From Pseudomonas putida (GTDB lineage: Bacteria > Pseudomonadota > Gammaproteobacteria > Pseudomonadales > Pseudomonadaceae): 64,000 nt of DNA. Each line of letters begins with the position of its first letter. The first letter of the stretch is position 1. This document shows positions 34,045 through 41,983 of the stretch, piece after piece. The DNA lies in the NCBI RefSeq assembly GCF_004357765.1, contig NZ_SMTE01000016.1, forward strand, positions 53,822 through 117,821. Reading direction: 5' to 3'. The notes under the pieces are model-generated. The model did not search any database, was not told the origin of the DNA, and worked only from the letters and a program-made list of their open reading frames with translations. The position numbers and the translations under genes were made by a program.

Positions 34045-34689
34045 TCAGGACACCTTACGTTGGGGGGCTTTGTGCACCATGGTGTAGGCGTAGTCGACGC
34101 CCATGCCGTAGGCACCGCTGTGTTCCGTAACCAGGTCCATGACCGCTTGGTAGGTATCCTTGTGAGCCCAGTCACGCTGGTATTCGAGCAGTACTTGCTG
34201 CCAGGTCACCGGAATCGCGCCGGCCTGAATCATGCGCTGCACCGACATGTCGTGTGCTTCCTGAGTGGTGCCACCCGAGGCGTCGGTGACGATGTACACC
34301 TCGTAGCCGGCTTCCATGGCTTCCAGGGCCGGGAAGGTGAGGCACACCTCCGTCCACAGCGCGGCCATGACCAGTTTCTTGCGGCCGGTGGCTTTCACGG
34401 CTTCGACCAGCTTGGCGTCTTCCCAGCTGTTCATCGAGGTGCGCTCGATCGGCTCGGCGCCCGGATTCACTGCAAGGAGTTCTGGCCAGATGTAGCCGCT
34501 GAAGCTTTCGGTTTCGACCGAGGTGTAGATGGTCGGCACGTTGAAGATCTTGGCGGCCTTGGCCAGGCCGACGGTGTTGTTCTTCAGCGTCTGACGGTCG
34601 ATCGACTGGACACCGAAAGCCATCTGCGGCTGGTGGTCGATCAGGATCAGAGCGGAGTTGGTTGGGTTCAGCAGTTCGCGTTTGGACAT
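34045..34689 (-). CDS. YcaC-like cysteine hydrolase, isochorismatase superfamily
   Basis: This 214-residue protein carries the Asp-Lys-Cys triad of the superfamily: NSALILIDHQPQMAFGV near residue 11, TGRKKLVMAALWTEVCLTFP near 99. The extended C-terminus with SVQRMIQAGAIPVTWQQVL near 149 is typical of YcaC, an octameric hydrolase of unknown substrate. ATG 34689 with GAAGAG upstream is preferred over the extension to 34740. An inverted-repeat operator lies about 140 bp upstream. Confidence 0.9.
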   Translation of the reverse strand: MSKRELLNPTNSALILIDHQPQMAFGVQSIDRQTLKNNTVGLAKAAKIFNVPTIYTSVETESFSGYIWPELLAVNPGAEPIERTSMNSWEDAKLVEAVKATGRKKLVMAALWTEVCLTFPALEAMEAGYEVYIVTDASGGTTQEAHDMSVQRMIQAGAIPVTWQQVLLEYQRDWAHKDTYQAVMDLVTEHSGAYGMGVDYAYTMVHKAPQRKVS

Positions 34690-34828
34690 GGTCGTGATCT
34701 CTTCAGGATGGTTAAACGCTATGGGTTTTAAATGGGGCACCGCGCTTTGCCGGTGGCGTTCTCTGCGGTATTGATGCCATTCTGACGAAGGGGCTGATTC
34801 AAGACAATTAGGCTAAAATGGGAATGAT

Positions 34829-34848
34829 TGTTCCCTTTTTAGGGACAA
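34829..34848. promoter_or_regulatory. Inverted-repeat operator TGTTCC-N7-GGGACAA upstream of the YcaC-like gene
   Basis: TGTTCCCTTTTTAGGGACAA repeats the site at 20604 with identical spacing. An overlapping dyad GGGAA-N6-TTCCC (34820-34835) and an upstream GACAATTAGGC (34803-34813) are also present, the latter shared with the LysR promoter at 31.8 kb. The gap 34741-35074 otherwise holds only the poorly supported frame leading into the GFA gene. Confidence 0.5.
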
Positions 34849-35074
34849 TTGAACTGCACATGTAGGCGGGCACCCATTGATGCCGGCGGGTGAAGTGCAT
34901 GAAGGGGCAGGCTGTGAGGGCACGCCTTATTCGATGAAGACTTTTTCCAGGTGCGGATGTCTGCCTTTGGCAGATAGCGACCGCGTGACGGGCCGCAATC
35001 GGCCAAGAGCAGGCAGTCGACTGATCGGATGGGGAAAATTAAGCTGGCGTTCTTTTGCGTGCACGGACGGGCGT

Positions 35075-35461
35075 ATGGCTGAGATCTATCCGGGGAGTTG
35101 CTTATGTGCGAAGGTCAGATTCGAGCTCATCGGTCCTCCTAAAGCAGTAAGTCATTGTCATTGCAGCCAGTGCCGAAAAGGGCACGGAGCGTTGTTCGCT
35201 ACGTACGGCAGCGTTCCTCGCCGCGCGCTTCGAGTATTAGAAGGTTCCAGCCAGATCAAAGCCTATGTCTCTTCACAGAAGGTCGTGCGTGAGTTCTGCA
35301 TGGAGTGTGGTTCGACCTTGTTCTGGTCACGATCGCACGGGGAGTTTGCCGACTGGGTTTCGATAGCCTTGGGCACGCTCGACACACCCTTCATTCCCCA
35401 TAAGCAAAAACATGTACATGCTGACGCCGCAGCCCATTGGTACACGCCAGCAAGCGACTGA
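35075..35461 (+). CDS. GFA-family (glutathione-dependent formaldehyde-activating-like) zinc protein
   Basis: This 128-residue protein has the Gfa zinc pattern: YPGSCLCAKVRFEL near residue 5, SHCHCSQCRKGHGALFATYG near 24 and FCMECGSTLFWSRS near 72. It ends with the usual LDTPFIPHKQKHVHADAAAH region. Members bind glutathione adducts, but few act on formaldehyde, so the substrate is open. The frame stays open back to 34877, but the first 66 residues do not resemble the family, so ATG 35075 is taken. Confidence 0.87.
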   Translation: MAEIYPGSCLCAKVRFELIGPPKAVSHCHCSQCRKGHGALFATYGSVPRRALRVLEGSSQIKAYVSSQKVVREFCMECGSTLFWSRSHGEFADWVSIALGTLDTPFIPHKQKHVHADAAAHWYTPASD

Positions 35462-35502
35462 CGGCATGGGGCCGGATGCAGCCAATAGTGAGCGTCCGCT
35501 AT

Positions 35503-35546
35503 GGGTCGATGGCGGTCAGTCATGACCGTCTGCTTTCGACCCAAAG
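35503..35546. repeat. 44-bp palindromic repeat GGGTCGA...TCGACCC, copy 1
   Basis: GGGTCGATGGCGGTCAGTCA plus TGACCGTC... forms a stem with inner GGTCA-N4-TGACC and outer GGGTCGA/TCGACCC. It matches the reverse complement of 39462-39505 at 42 of 44 positions. It lies between the convergent GFA and TPR genes, where it may also stop transcription. Confidence 0.6.
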
Positions 35547-35726
35547 TGGACGTTCATGCGTCGTGTACTGAGCCCAACTGAAGTTACTTCCGAGTTTGTG
35601 CAGCAACGGCATGCTTGCTGGAGCTACGCCTCTTAGCCGGGGATGGCAGATGGGAACCATCGGCTCTTCAAACAGCAGCTGCACTTTGATTGTCTGCCAG
35701 ACAGGATGGTCGTAGTTAATCGCGGC

Positions 35727-36692
35727 TCAGGCCAGCAACCGGTCGATCAACGCCTGCTCGTAATCGTTGAGAGGCTGATCCTCGTAGAGCTTGTCGGAGG
35801 CCGCGATCAGCGCCTGGCCCTCGATCTCACGCCCACTGTCGACATATACATGCCCAAGATTCTCCAGCGACTGCAGGTTGCCGTGCAGAGAGAAGGAGAT
35901 CAGGTACCAGCGCTCGGCTTCTTCGAGCTCGCCCAGGCGGTGATAGGCCACAGCCAGGTTGTGCTGGGCGTAGACGTGGTCGGATTGTAGGGCCTGCAAC
36001 AACGCCTGCTTGGCCTGCTGATAGTCTTCGAGCTGCAAGTACAGAAGGCCAAGATTGTTATAGCCGTCGACATGGCCCAGCTCGGCCGCGCGCCGGTAGG
36101 CCTGCTCAGCCTGCGGATAGCGCTCGGCATGCAGATGGACGTCGCCGAGCAGGTTCAGCGCCTCCGGATGATCGTGGCGCACGGCGTTGTTGAGGTGCTC
36201 GACGGCGGCATCGTGATCGCCATCCTGGTGTGCCATGCTGCCAAGGTAGAAGTGGCTGCGGGGACAATCGTACTCGGCGGCTTTCTGGAAGTATTGGCGG
36301 GCGGTATCGTGATCACCTTCCTGGAAGGCCATGCTGCCGAGGTTGTAGTGGCTGCCCGGATAATTGTGCTCGGCAGCCCTCTGGAAGTGTCGGCGGGCGA
36401 CGTCGTGATCACCGTCCTGGTAGGCCATGATGCCGAGGTTGTAGTGGCTGCCGGGATAATCCCGATCGGCGGCCATCTGGAAGTGTCGATGGGCATCGGC
36501 GCGATCGTCACGTGCCAGGCTCACCGCGCCAACGCCATTCATCCAGCGTGCGTCGCCGGGACACGCCTTGGCAAGGGTCTGGAAGCACTCCTGCGCGGTG
36601 TCCAGATCCTGCTCGCGAAACGCCGCCCAGGCCTGCTCATGGAGCGCAGTCGCTTGCTCGTCACTGAGCGTTTTTTTCTTCATGAACCACAT
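35727..36692 (-). CDS. Tetratricopeptide-repeat protein with near-identical repeats
   Basis: This ~321-residue soluble protein has no signal peptide and is built from about seven to eight TPR/Sel1-like units. Four successive central units repeat the pattern YPGSHYNLGxMAxQxGDHDx AR with only a few changes (about residues 75-190), a sign of recent internal duplication. TPR scaffolds bind partner proteins; no enzyme domain is present. ATG 36692 with AAGGA upstream is chosen; MKKK at 36683 is possible. The 525-bp gap 36693-37217 shows only short dyads. Confidence 0.8.
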   Translation of the reverse strand: MWFMKKKTLSDEQATALHEQAWAAFREQDLDTAQECFQTLAKACPGDARWMNGVGAVSLARDDRADAHRHFQMAADRDYPGSHYNLGIMAYQDGDHDVARRHFQRAAEHNYPGSHYNLGSMAFQEGDHDTARQYFQKAAEYDCPRSHFYLGSMAHQDGDHDAAVEHLNNAVRHDHPEALNLLGDVHLHAERYPQAEQAYRRAAELGHVDGYNNLGLLYLQLEDYQQAKQALLQALQSDHVYAQHNLAVAYHRLGELEEAERWYLISFSLHGNLQSLENLGHVYVDSGREIEGQALIAASDKLYEDQPLNDYEQALIDRLLA

Positions 36693-37217
36693 GGTATTTC
36701 CTTCCTTGCGAGGGCCCGCCATTCTAAAGGCGTGTATCGAAGCCAACAAGGCAATGGCTCTGCTGGGCAGGTTCGAGCCGTACTAGCCACACCCAGGTAG
36801 CAGCGGCACGACGGATTGGCGCGTGCCCTGAGCATCAGCGGTGTGGCTCCGCAGCGGACGCAGCAGCATCGCGGGTGGATGACGATGCGGGCGTATTGAC
36901 TGAAGCCTTACTCGGATGGCCCAGATATCGCTCAGTCGGAGTGGGGTTTTCTGCCCGACCAGTTTTCCTTTGTTCCAGGGCTGACGGCTGCAGCTAGCGA
37001 TGATGTTCACGACAAGTCCTCCACGTGGTGAAGGACTAGGATGACTAATCAGAGCAACGGTCGCTAACGGCCACGAGCGGACAGTCACGCTGCGGCTCAA
37101 TGGACATCTGTTTGAGGCTTGAAAGTGACTAGGACGGCCGGGGCGATTCACTTCGTGCTTATCGGCGTAGCGCTACCGCCGGCGCGCTGATCGCCTGCCA
37201 AAGATTCGGCAGTCGTT

Positions 37218-38120
37218 TCAGGCCGCGACCAGTTGCAAGACGAAATCGAGAAAAGCCCGCACCTTGGCCGGCGGGTTATGCCTCGAAGGATACAGGGCGT
37301 ATAGCGGGAAACGCTCGTCCGGCCAGTCCGCGAACAATTCCACCAGCCTCCCATCCGTCAGCAGCAAGTCACTGCCCAGCGCCATGATCTGGGCAATGCC
37401 GTATCCCGCCAGGCAGGTGCTGTGCAGACTGCCGACATCGTTGACCAGTAACTGTCCACGGGTATCCACCACCTGGCGCTCACTACCCCGATGGAACTCC
37501 CAGTCGAACGGCCGCCCGGTTTCAGGATCGCGAAACTGGATGCAGCGATGTCGGTTCAAGTCCTGCGGCTGCAGGGGGCGACCATGCCGTTTCAGATAGG
37601 AAGGCGCCGCGACTGTAAGGATGCGCGTGTCCAGCAACTTGCGCGCGACCAGGCTGGAAGTACGCGGCTCACCGAAACGCAGCGCCAGGTCGAAACCGTC
37701 GGCGACCATGTCACCCAGTCGGTCGCGAGTGATCAGTTCCAGTTCCAACTGCGAATGGGCATCGAGAAACGCCCCCAGCCGCGGGCCGAGGATCAGGCGG
37801 GCGAAGAAAGGATCGACATTGACCCTCAAGCGCCCACGCACCACCCGAGCACCAGCAGTGACCGAGCTGGCCGCCTCCTCCAATGCAGTCAGCAAAGGCA
37901 GTACCTGCTCATGCAGGCGCCGACCCTCGTCGGTCAGGGTTACCGAGCGCGTAGTGCGATCAAACAGGCGAATGCCGAGGCGTTTTTCCAACCGGGCCAA
38001 CGCCCGGCTGACGCCAGGTTGGGACATGTCCAGCACCTCACCTGCACCCGCGAAGCTGCCGGTGTCGACGATGGCGGCAAACACACTCATGCCATTCAGA
38101 GTGCGCTCATCGAAGCTCAT
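37218..38120 (-). CDS. LysR-family regulator divergent from the NmrA-like gene
   Basis: This 300-residue CrgA-type regulator has its HTH at about 8-65 (GSFAGAGEVLDMSQPGVSRA) and the effector domain with VRGRLRVNVDPFFARLILGP near 95. The gap to the divergent NmrA-like gene holds GTCAT-N7-ATGAC (about 38136-38152), a plausible operator. It likely controls that gene, the usual arrangement for this LysR/NmrA pair in Pseudomonas. Confidence 0.92.
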   Translation of the reverse strand: MSFDERTLNGMSVFAAIVDTGSFAGAGEVLDMSQPGVSRALARLEKRLGIRLFDRTTRSVTLTDEGRRLHEQVLPLLTALEEAASSVTAGARVVRGRLRVNVDPFFARLILGPRLGAFLDAHSQLELELITRDRLGDMVADGFDLALRFGEPRTSSLVARKLLDTRILTVAAPSYLKRHGRPLQPQDLNRHRCIQFRDPETGRPFDWEFHRGSERQVVDTRGQLLVNDVGSLHSTCLAGYGIAQIMALGSDLLLTDGRLVELFADWPDERFPLYALYPSRHNPPAKVRAFLDFVLQLVAA

Positions 38121-38235
38121 ATTTAATGCCTTTGTGTCATCAATAAAATGACTTCCATGTTATCGATTGATAAATCGCCTGAGGAGAGACTGCTTGCGAA
38201 CCCGGCAACCGCCGGTCGCAATAGGAGTTATCCCC

Positions 38236-39093
38236 ATGTATGTGATCACTGGAGTCACCGGCCAGGTAGGCGGCACCGTGGCCCGCAACCTGCTCGCTGC
38301 CGACAAGAACGTACGCGCGGTAGTGCGCGATGCCTCCAAGGGCGGCGAATGGCTGCGCCAAGGCTGTGAGCTGGCTCTGGCGGATATGCGTGACGCTGCC
38401 GCGCTGACCCGCGCTTTCAAAGGTGCCGAGGCGGTGTTCGTGCTGCTGCCACCGAACTTCGACCCGAGCCCAGACTTCCACGAATCACGCTATATCGTCT
38501 CGACCCTTCGCTCGGCGCTGGAGACAGCTCAGCCGGCCAAAGTCGTATGCCTGTCGACCATCGGCGCCCAGGCCAGCCAGTCCAACCTGCTCAGCCAACT
38601 CAGTGACATGGAACAACAACTCGGCCAGTTGCCTATGCCGGTCGCTTTCCTGCGCGCCGCATGGTTCATGGAAAACAGCCTGTGGGACATCGCTCCGGCG
38701 CGCGACGAGGGCGTGCTGCACAGCTTCCTGCAGCCACTGGACAAAGCCGTGCCAATGGTCGCCACTGCCGATGTCGGCTGCACTGCCTCCATGCTTTTGC
38801 AAGAGTCCTGGCAGGGCGTACGCATCGTCGAGCTGGAAGGGCCGCGGCGCATCTCGCCACAACGTCTGGCAGCCACGCTCGGGCGACTGCTGGGTCGTGA
38901 CGTGCAGGCACACAGCGTACCGCGTGACACCTGGGAGCAGCTTTTCCACAGCCAGGGCATGCACAACCCATTGCCGCGCATGCAGATGCTCGATGGATTC
39001 AATCAAGGCTGGATCAACTTCGCAGGCACGGCGATATGCGGCACCACCGAATTGGAAACGGTACTCGCCGACCTGATCCAACGGCAGGCCTGA
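38236..39093 (+). CDS. NmrA-like NAD(P)-binding protein
   Basis: This 285-residue atypical short-chain dehydrogenase starts with a Rossmann loop MYVITGVTGQVGGTVARNLL and shows FKGAEAVFVLLPPNFDPSPD near residue 64 and AFLRAAWFMENSLWDIAPAR near 137. NmrA/QorB-like proteins act as redox sensors or quinone reductases. AGGAG precedes ATG 38236; an extension to 38167 is AT-rich promoter sequence. It is divergent from a LysR regulator. Confidence 0.88.
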   Translation: MYVITGVTGQVGGTVARNLLAADKNVRAVVRDASKGGEWLRQGCELALADMRDAAALTRAFKGAEAVFVLLPPNFDPSPDFHESRYIVSTLRSALETAQPAKVVCLSTIGAQASQSNLLSQLSDMEQQLGQLPMPVAFLRAAWFMENSLWDIAPARDEGVLHSFLQPLDKAVPMVATADVGCTASMLLQESWQGVRIVELEGPRRISPQRLAATLGRLLGRDVQAHSVPRDTWEQLFHSQGMHNPLPRMQMLDGFNQGWINFAGTAICGTTELETVLADLIQRQA

Positions 39094-39135
39094 GGGAGTT
39101 CGGATGAGCACTGGCAGCATTGCGTTGACCAGTAG

Positions 39136-39363
39136 CGGCCGTTCATCGACGGCACGGCTGGCAGTGGCGGCGCAGCTGCAGTTGCCGTTGCTGCGATTGC
39201 CACCGTCGACGTGCTTGGGCTGGCGGCAATGGTCATGCATAAGGACTACGCGCTTTCGATCGATGGCGGCGCCAATGGCAAAGCCACTACCACTGACGAC
39301 AAGCCCGATGTGAATGGAAAGTTCTCATTCAAGATGACCCTGAAGCGCAACGGCAGCAACTGA
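39136..39363 (+). pseudogene. Unrecognised C-terminal gene fragment
   Basis: An open frame from just after a TAG at 39133 to a TGA at 39361 encodes a Gly/Ala-rich stretch (GTAGSGGAAAVAVAAIATVD), then HKDYALSIDGGANGKATTTD and a charged end. The sequence looks like real protein by composition but lacks a good start (ATG 39229 would give 44 residues) and the family is not recognised. It is probably the tail of a lost gene, or a short unannotated protein. Confidence 0.3.
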
Positions 39364-39461
39364 GGGGCAAAAGGGAGGGCTGCCTTGTGAGACGCCCGCT
39401 CCCACAGAGTCAGCATTTCCTTGCATGTGACAGCTTGTGGCGAATGTCAGCTCAGTGGCTG

Positions 39462-39505
39462 CTTTGGGTCGATTGCAGACGGTCATGACTGACCGCCATC
39501 GACCC
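39462..39505. repeat. 44-bp palindromic repeat GGGTCGA...TCGACCC, copy 2 (inverted)
   Basis: CTTTGGGTCGATTGCAGACG and the following GTCATGACTGACC... are the reverse complement of the 35503 copy with two mismatches. It lies in the gap before the convergent cupin gene. A shorter relative, TGGGTCGATA...TATCGACCCA, forms the hairpin at 51641-51684. The remaining gap 39364-39653 has no gene. Confidence 0.6.
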
Positions 39506-39653
39506 TTAGCGGCCATGAGCATTCACCTAAGACATTGTTCTCACGGGTAGACGATCAGGAATCGAAGTGGTCACCCGACATGATTGATGCGTATAACTAA
39601 GTTCTGGTTCAATGTCTTATCTCGAACGCCAAAGCCTTGGCGCTGTCATTGGC

Positions 39654-40040
39654 TCAAGCTGGATATAACTGATCAACTATCGAGACTGTAAGGGGGGAGC
39701 GTTCGCCGCCGGTGTGAAGTGTGGTATCCGTTTCAATCAGCATGACCGCACACTCATCCTCAGCGATCGGTTTGTGTCGGATCTGTTTAGGGATGACGCA
39801 AAATTCCCCTGCGTGCAAGACAATCGTGCGATCTTCGAGTTGAATGCGAAGTGTGCCATAGATCACTGAAAACATTTCGTCTTCATGTTCGTGGGCATGC
39901 CAGACGAATTCCCCTTTCAGTTTTGCAATCTTGACGAACTGGTTGTTAACACGCCCGAGGACTCGGGGCTTCCAGTATTCTGTGAGTGTATCTAGTTCAT
40001 TTCGTAGATTGATGCTATCCAAGGGGTTGATCATGCTCAT
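39654..40040 (-). CDS. Cupin-domain protein
   Basis: This 128-residue single-domain cupin has the metal site EFVWHAHEHEDEMFSVIYG near residue 44 (two His and one Glu) and the second cupin motif LHAGEFCVIPKQIRHKP near 75. Small cupins of this type act as isomerases or sensors; the substrate is unknown. It is divergent from a LysR gene across a gap carrying a perfect 14-bp palindrome. Confidence 0.9.
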   Translation of the reverse strand: MSMINPLDSINLRNELDTLTEYWKPRVLGRVNNQFVKIAKLKGEFVWHAHEHEDEMFSVIYGTLRIQLEDRTIVLHAGEFCVIPKQIRHKPIAEDECAVMLIETDTTLHTGGERSPLTVSIVDQLYPA

Positions 40041-40111
40041 GCCTTTGTCCGTGTGTCAGTCTGAGCCTTGCAAATTAAAGAGTGGCGTGGATTTTGAGTA
40101 GCGACGAATTA

Positions 40112-40125
40112 TAATGCCGGCATTA
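40112..40125. promoter_or_regulatory. Perfect palindrome TAATGCCGGCATTA between cupin and LysR genes
   Basis: The 14-bp perfect dyad sits 20 bp before the LysR start and about 70 bp before the cupin start, where a shared LysR operator is expected. A partial copy TAATGGC follows at 40133. Confidence 0.5.
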
Positions 40126-40144
40126 ACATCGCTAATGGCTAGAT

Positions 40145-41005
40145 ATGAACAAAACCCACAACCTTGATCTGGCGCTGCTCAGAGCATTTGTCGAAGTGGC
40201 GGACACTGGGAGCATGAGCGTTGCGTCAGTCAACCTGCACCTCACACAAGGAGCGGTTAGCCAGCGGATCAAGCGCCTGGAGGAATTCCTCGCCTGCCAA
40301 TTATTGCTGCGTGATACACAGGGCAGCCGTTTGACGTTGAAGGGGCAATCGCTACTGCCAGATGCTCGTCGTCTGCTACGGATGCATGACGCATTCTGTG
40401 CCTCCATTGGCGATAGGGAGTCAGCTGCCCCGGTGCGCCTTGGGCTCCCTTTCGACATGGCCGGAGCCCCGCTTGCCCCCTTGCTCAGGGCTTTTAGTAA
40501 TGCCTTTCCGAGGGCCGAGGTAAAGATTTTCAGCGCAGCTTCGATGGATCTCGACCAAGCGTTCGCCAACGGCAAACTCGATCTGGTACTCAGTCAAGGC
40601 CCGATCAACGTCGAATTGGGCGAACGGCTGACTGTGGATCAACTCGTATGGTTGGGCAACGAGGCGACAGCAGTACAGAGGCCTTTAGCCCTGTGCTTTC
40701 TGACCGCGAATTGTGCTTTTCGCGATACCGTTTTGCAGCGTCTGGGCGAAGAAAATATTGTCGGAAGAATGGTGTTCGAAAATACCTCAGCCGATACTAC
40801 ATTGACCATGGTTCGCAGCGGGCTTGCGGTCACGCCTTGGCTGCGAAGCCTCGCTCCCGAAGGACTCATACTGTCATTACCGGACTGTGGGCTACCGACA
40901 TTGCCCAAGTTCGCGGTGCGTTTGCAGATGGTGGATAACGCCAGTAGTCCTATTTCTGCCCTTGCTGATCTTATCAGGGATCATTTTAAGCGCTCTGACA
41001 TCTAA
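40145..41005 (+). CDS. LysR-family regulator divergent from cupin gene
   Basis: This 286-residue regulator has its HTH at about 8-66 (LRAFVEVADTGSMSVASVNL, LTQGAVSQRIKRL) and a compact effector domain (RLGLPFDMAGAPLAPLLRAF near 98; RSGLAVTPWLRSLAPEG near 220). It resembles the regulators that sense aromatic or sugar-acid ligands, but the ligand is unknown. Autoregulation and control of the cupin are expected through the 40112 palindrome. Confidence 0.9.
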   Translation: MNKTHNLDLALLRAFVEVADTGSMSVASVNLHLTQGAVSQRIKRLEEFLACQLLLRDTQGSRLTLKGQSLLPDARRLLRMHDAFCASIGDRESAAPVRLGLPFDMAGAPLAPLLRAFSNAFPRAEVKIFSAASMDLDQAFANGKLDLVLSQGPINVELGERLTVDQLVWLGNEATAVQRPLALCFLTANCAFRDTVLQRLGEENIVGRMVFENTSADTTLTMVRSGLAVTPWLRSLAPEGLILSLPDCGLPTLPKFAVRLQMVDNASSPISALADLIRDHFKRSDI

Positions 41006-41052
41006 AGCTCCGAAGGATTTTTCAGGCATTGCCTAAAGCTCGGGTTTGAAAG

Positions 41053-41112
41053 GGGAGAAGGGGACAGATTTATTTAACGTGTTTAGCTGAAAATAAATTT
41101 GTCCCATTCTCG
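41053..41112. repeat. Complete palindromic GGGGACAGATTTATTT...AAATAAATTTGTCCC element
   Basis: Two inverted arms, GGGGACAGATTTATTT (41060-41075) and AAATAAATTTGTCCC (41091-41105), surround a short loop that contains GTTTAGCTG. It is the only complete copy of the dispersed repeat whose halves occur near 16.35, 18.02, 18.88 and 57.2 kb. Similar sequences in Pseudomonas are thought to be mobilised by RAYT-type transposases; none is in this window. Confidence 0.6.
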
Positions 41113-41127
41113 CATTCTCGCCAAGGC

Positions 41128-41895
41128 CTACACGCCAATTACTGCTTCAACTTCTGCCTTGCATTGAAGCAATGCCGCTTTTAGCCCTTCCAGGTTGTCG
41201 TGAAAGCGCAGTGCTGGGACGGCCAGCGAGATCGCGTAATGTTCCGACAGCCCGCTGCGGATATTCACGCCAATACCGCAAACGCCCCGAGCGTGCTCCT
41301 CCTGATCAATGGCCCATCCTTGCTGCCTAACGAGGTTCACGCTTCCCATCAGTTCGCTGAGCGAGATGAGGGTAGAGGCCGTGCGACGTTCAAGCGGCTC
41401 TGTCAGCATCTGAGTCAAGAACTCGTCCGAAAACGTGCTCAGCAATGCTTTGCCGTGGGCAGTGCAATGGATGGGAAACGCTGTGCCCACGGGGGAAACG
41501 ACGCGTAACTCCTGATCAGAGGGGTACTGGTCGACTGAAATAGCGTGAAGCCCTCTGTAAACGCAAACGTCGACCGTCTCACGGGTGCGGCGCCCGAGAC
41601 TCTCGACATAAGGCCGGGCAATCGCCACAAGATCCGTGTGAGCGGACGCCGCAAGCCGGACGAGCGCAGGGCCCAGGCGTATCCCCGCGCTGCCGGTGAT
41701 CACCATCTGCTGAGCTTCCAGCGCGGTCACGATGCGATGCACGGTCGTGCGCGGTAGCCCAGACGCCTTGGCAACCTGGCTCAGGCTTAATCCTTCCCGC
41801 TGATTTTCCAGCGTTTTCAGCACCGCAGCGGCCCGTGCGATGACCTGCTTTCCAGCGCCCTCTGCTTCTGACGACACCTCTATCCCCTTGGTCAT
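41128..41895 (-). CDS. IclR-family transcriptional regulator
   Basis: This 255-residue regulator has the IclR winged HTH at about 17-75 (GLSLSQVAKASGLPRTTVHR) and the effector domain with GTAFPIHCTAHGKALLSTFS near 152 and GVCGIGVNIRSGL near 212. ATG 41895 gives the normal length; the extension to 42201 overlaps the MFS gene. It is divergent from that MFS gene, and similar boxes TGTACCGATA and TGTACGGATA in the gap may be its sites. Confidence 0.9.
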   Translation of the reverse strand: MTKGIEVSSEAEGAGKQVIARAAAVLKTLENQREGLSLSQVAKASGLPRTTVHRIVTALEAQQMVITGSAGIRLGPALVRLAASAHTDLVAIARPYVESLGRRTRETVDVCVYRGLHAISVDQYPSDQELRVVSPVGTAFPIHCTAHGKALLSTFSDEFLTQMLTEPLERRTASTLISLSELMGSVNLVRQQGWAIDQEEHARGVCGIGVNIRSGLSEHYAISLAVPALRFHDNLEGLKAALLQCKAEVEAVIGV

Positions 41896-41983
41896 TCGGC
41901 AATCCTCTCGTTGACATCGGCAGAATAACCTAACACTCTCTGTACCGATATGCGGATTGCTGTTCCATTGTACGGATAACCTT

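Noticed and set aside
34877-35074. N-terminal extension of the GFA protein by 66 residues
   Set aside because: The extra residues do not resemble the family and overlap the AT-rich promoter; ATG 35075 starts the conserved domain.
36783-37151. A 122-codon minus-strand frame in the gap before the LysR gene at 37218
   Set aside because: No start signal, no family resemblance and Pro/Arg-rich composition expected of non-coding GC-rich DNA.
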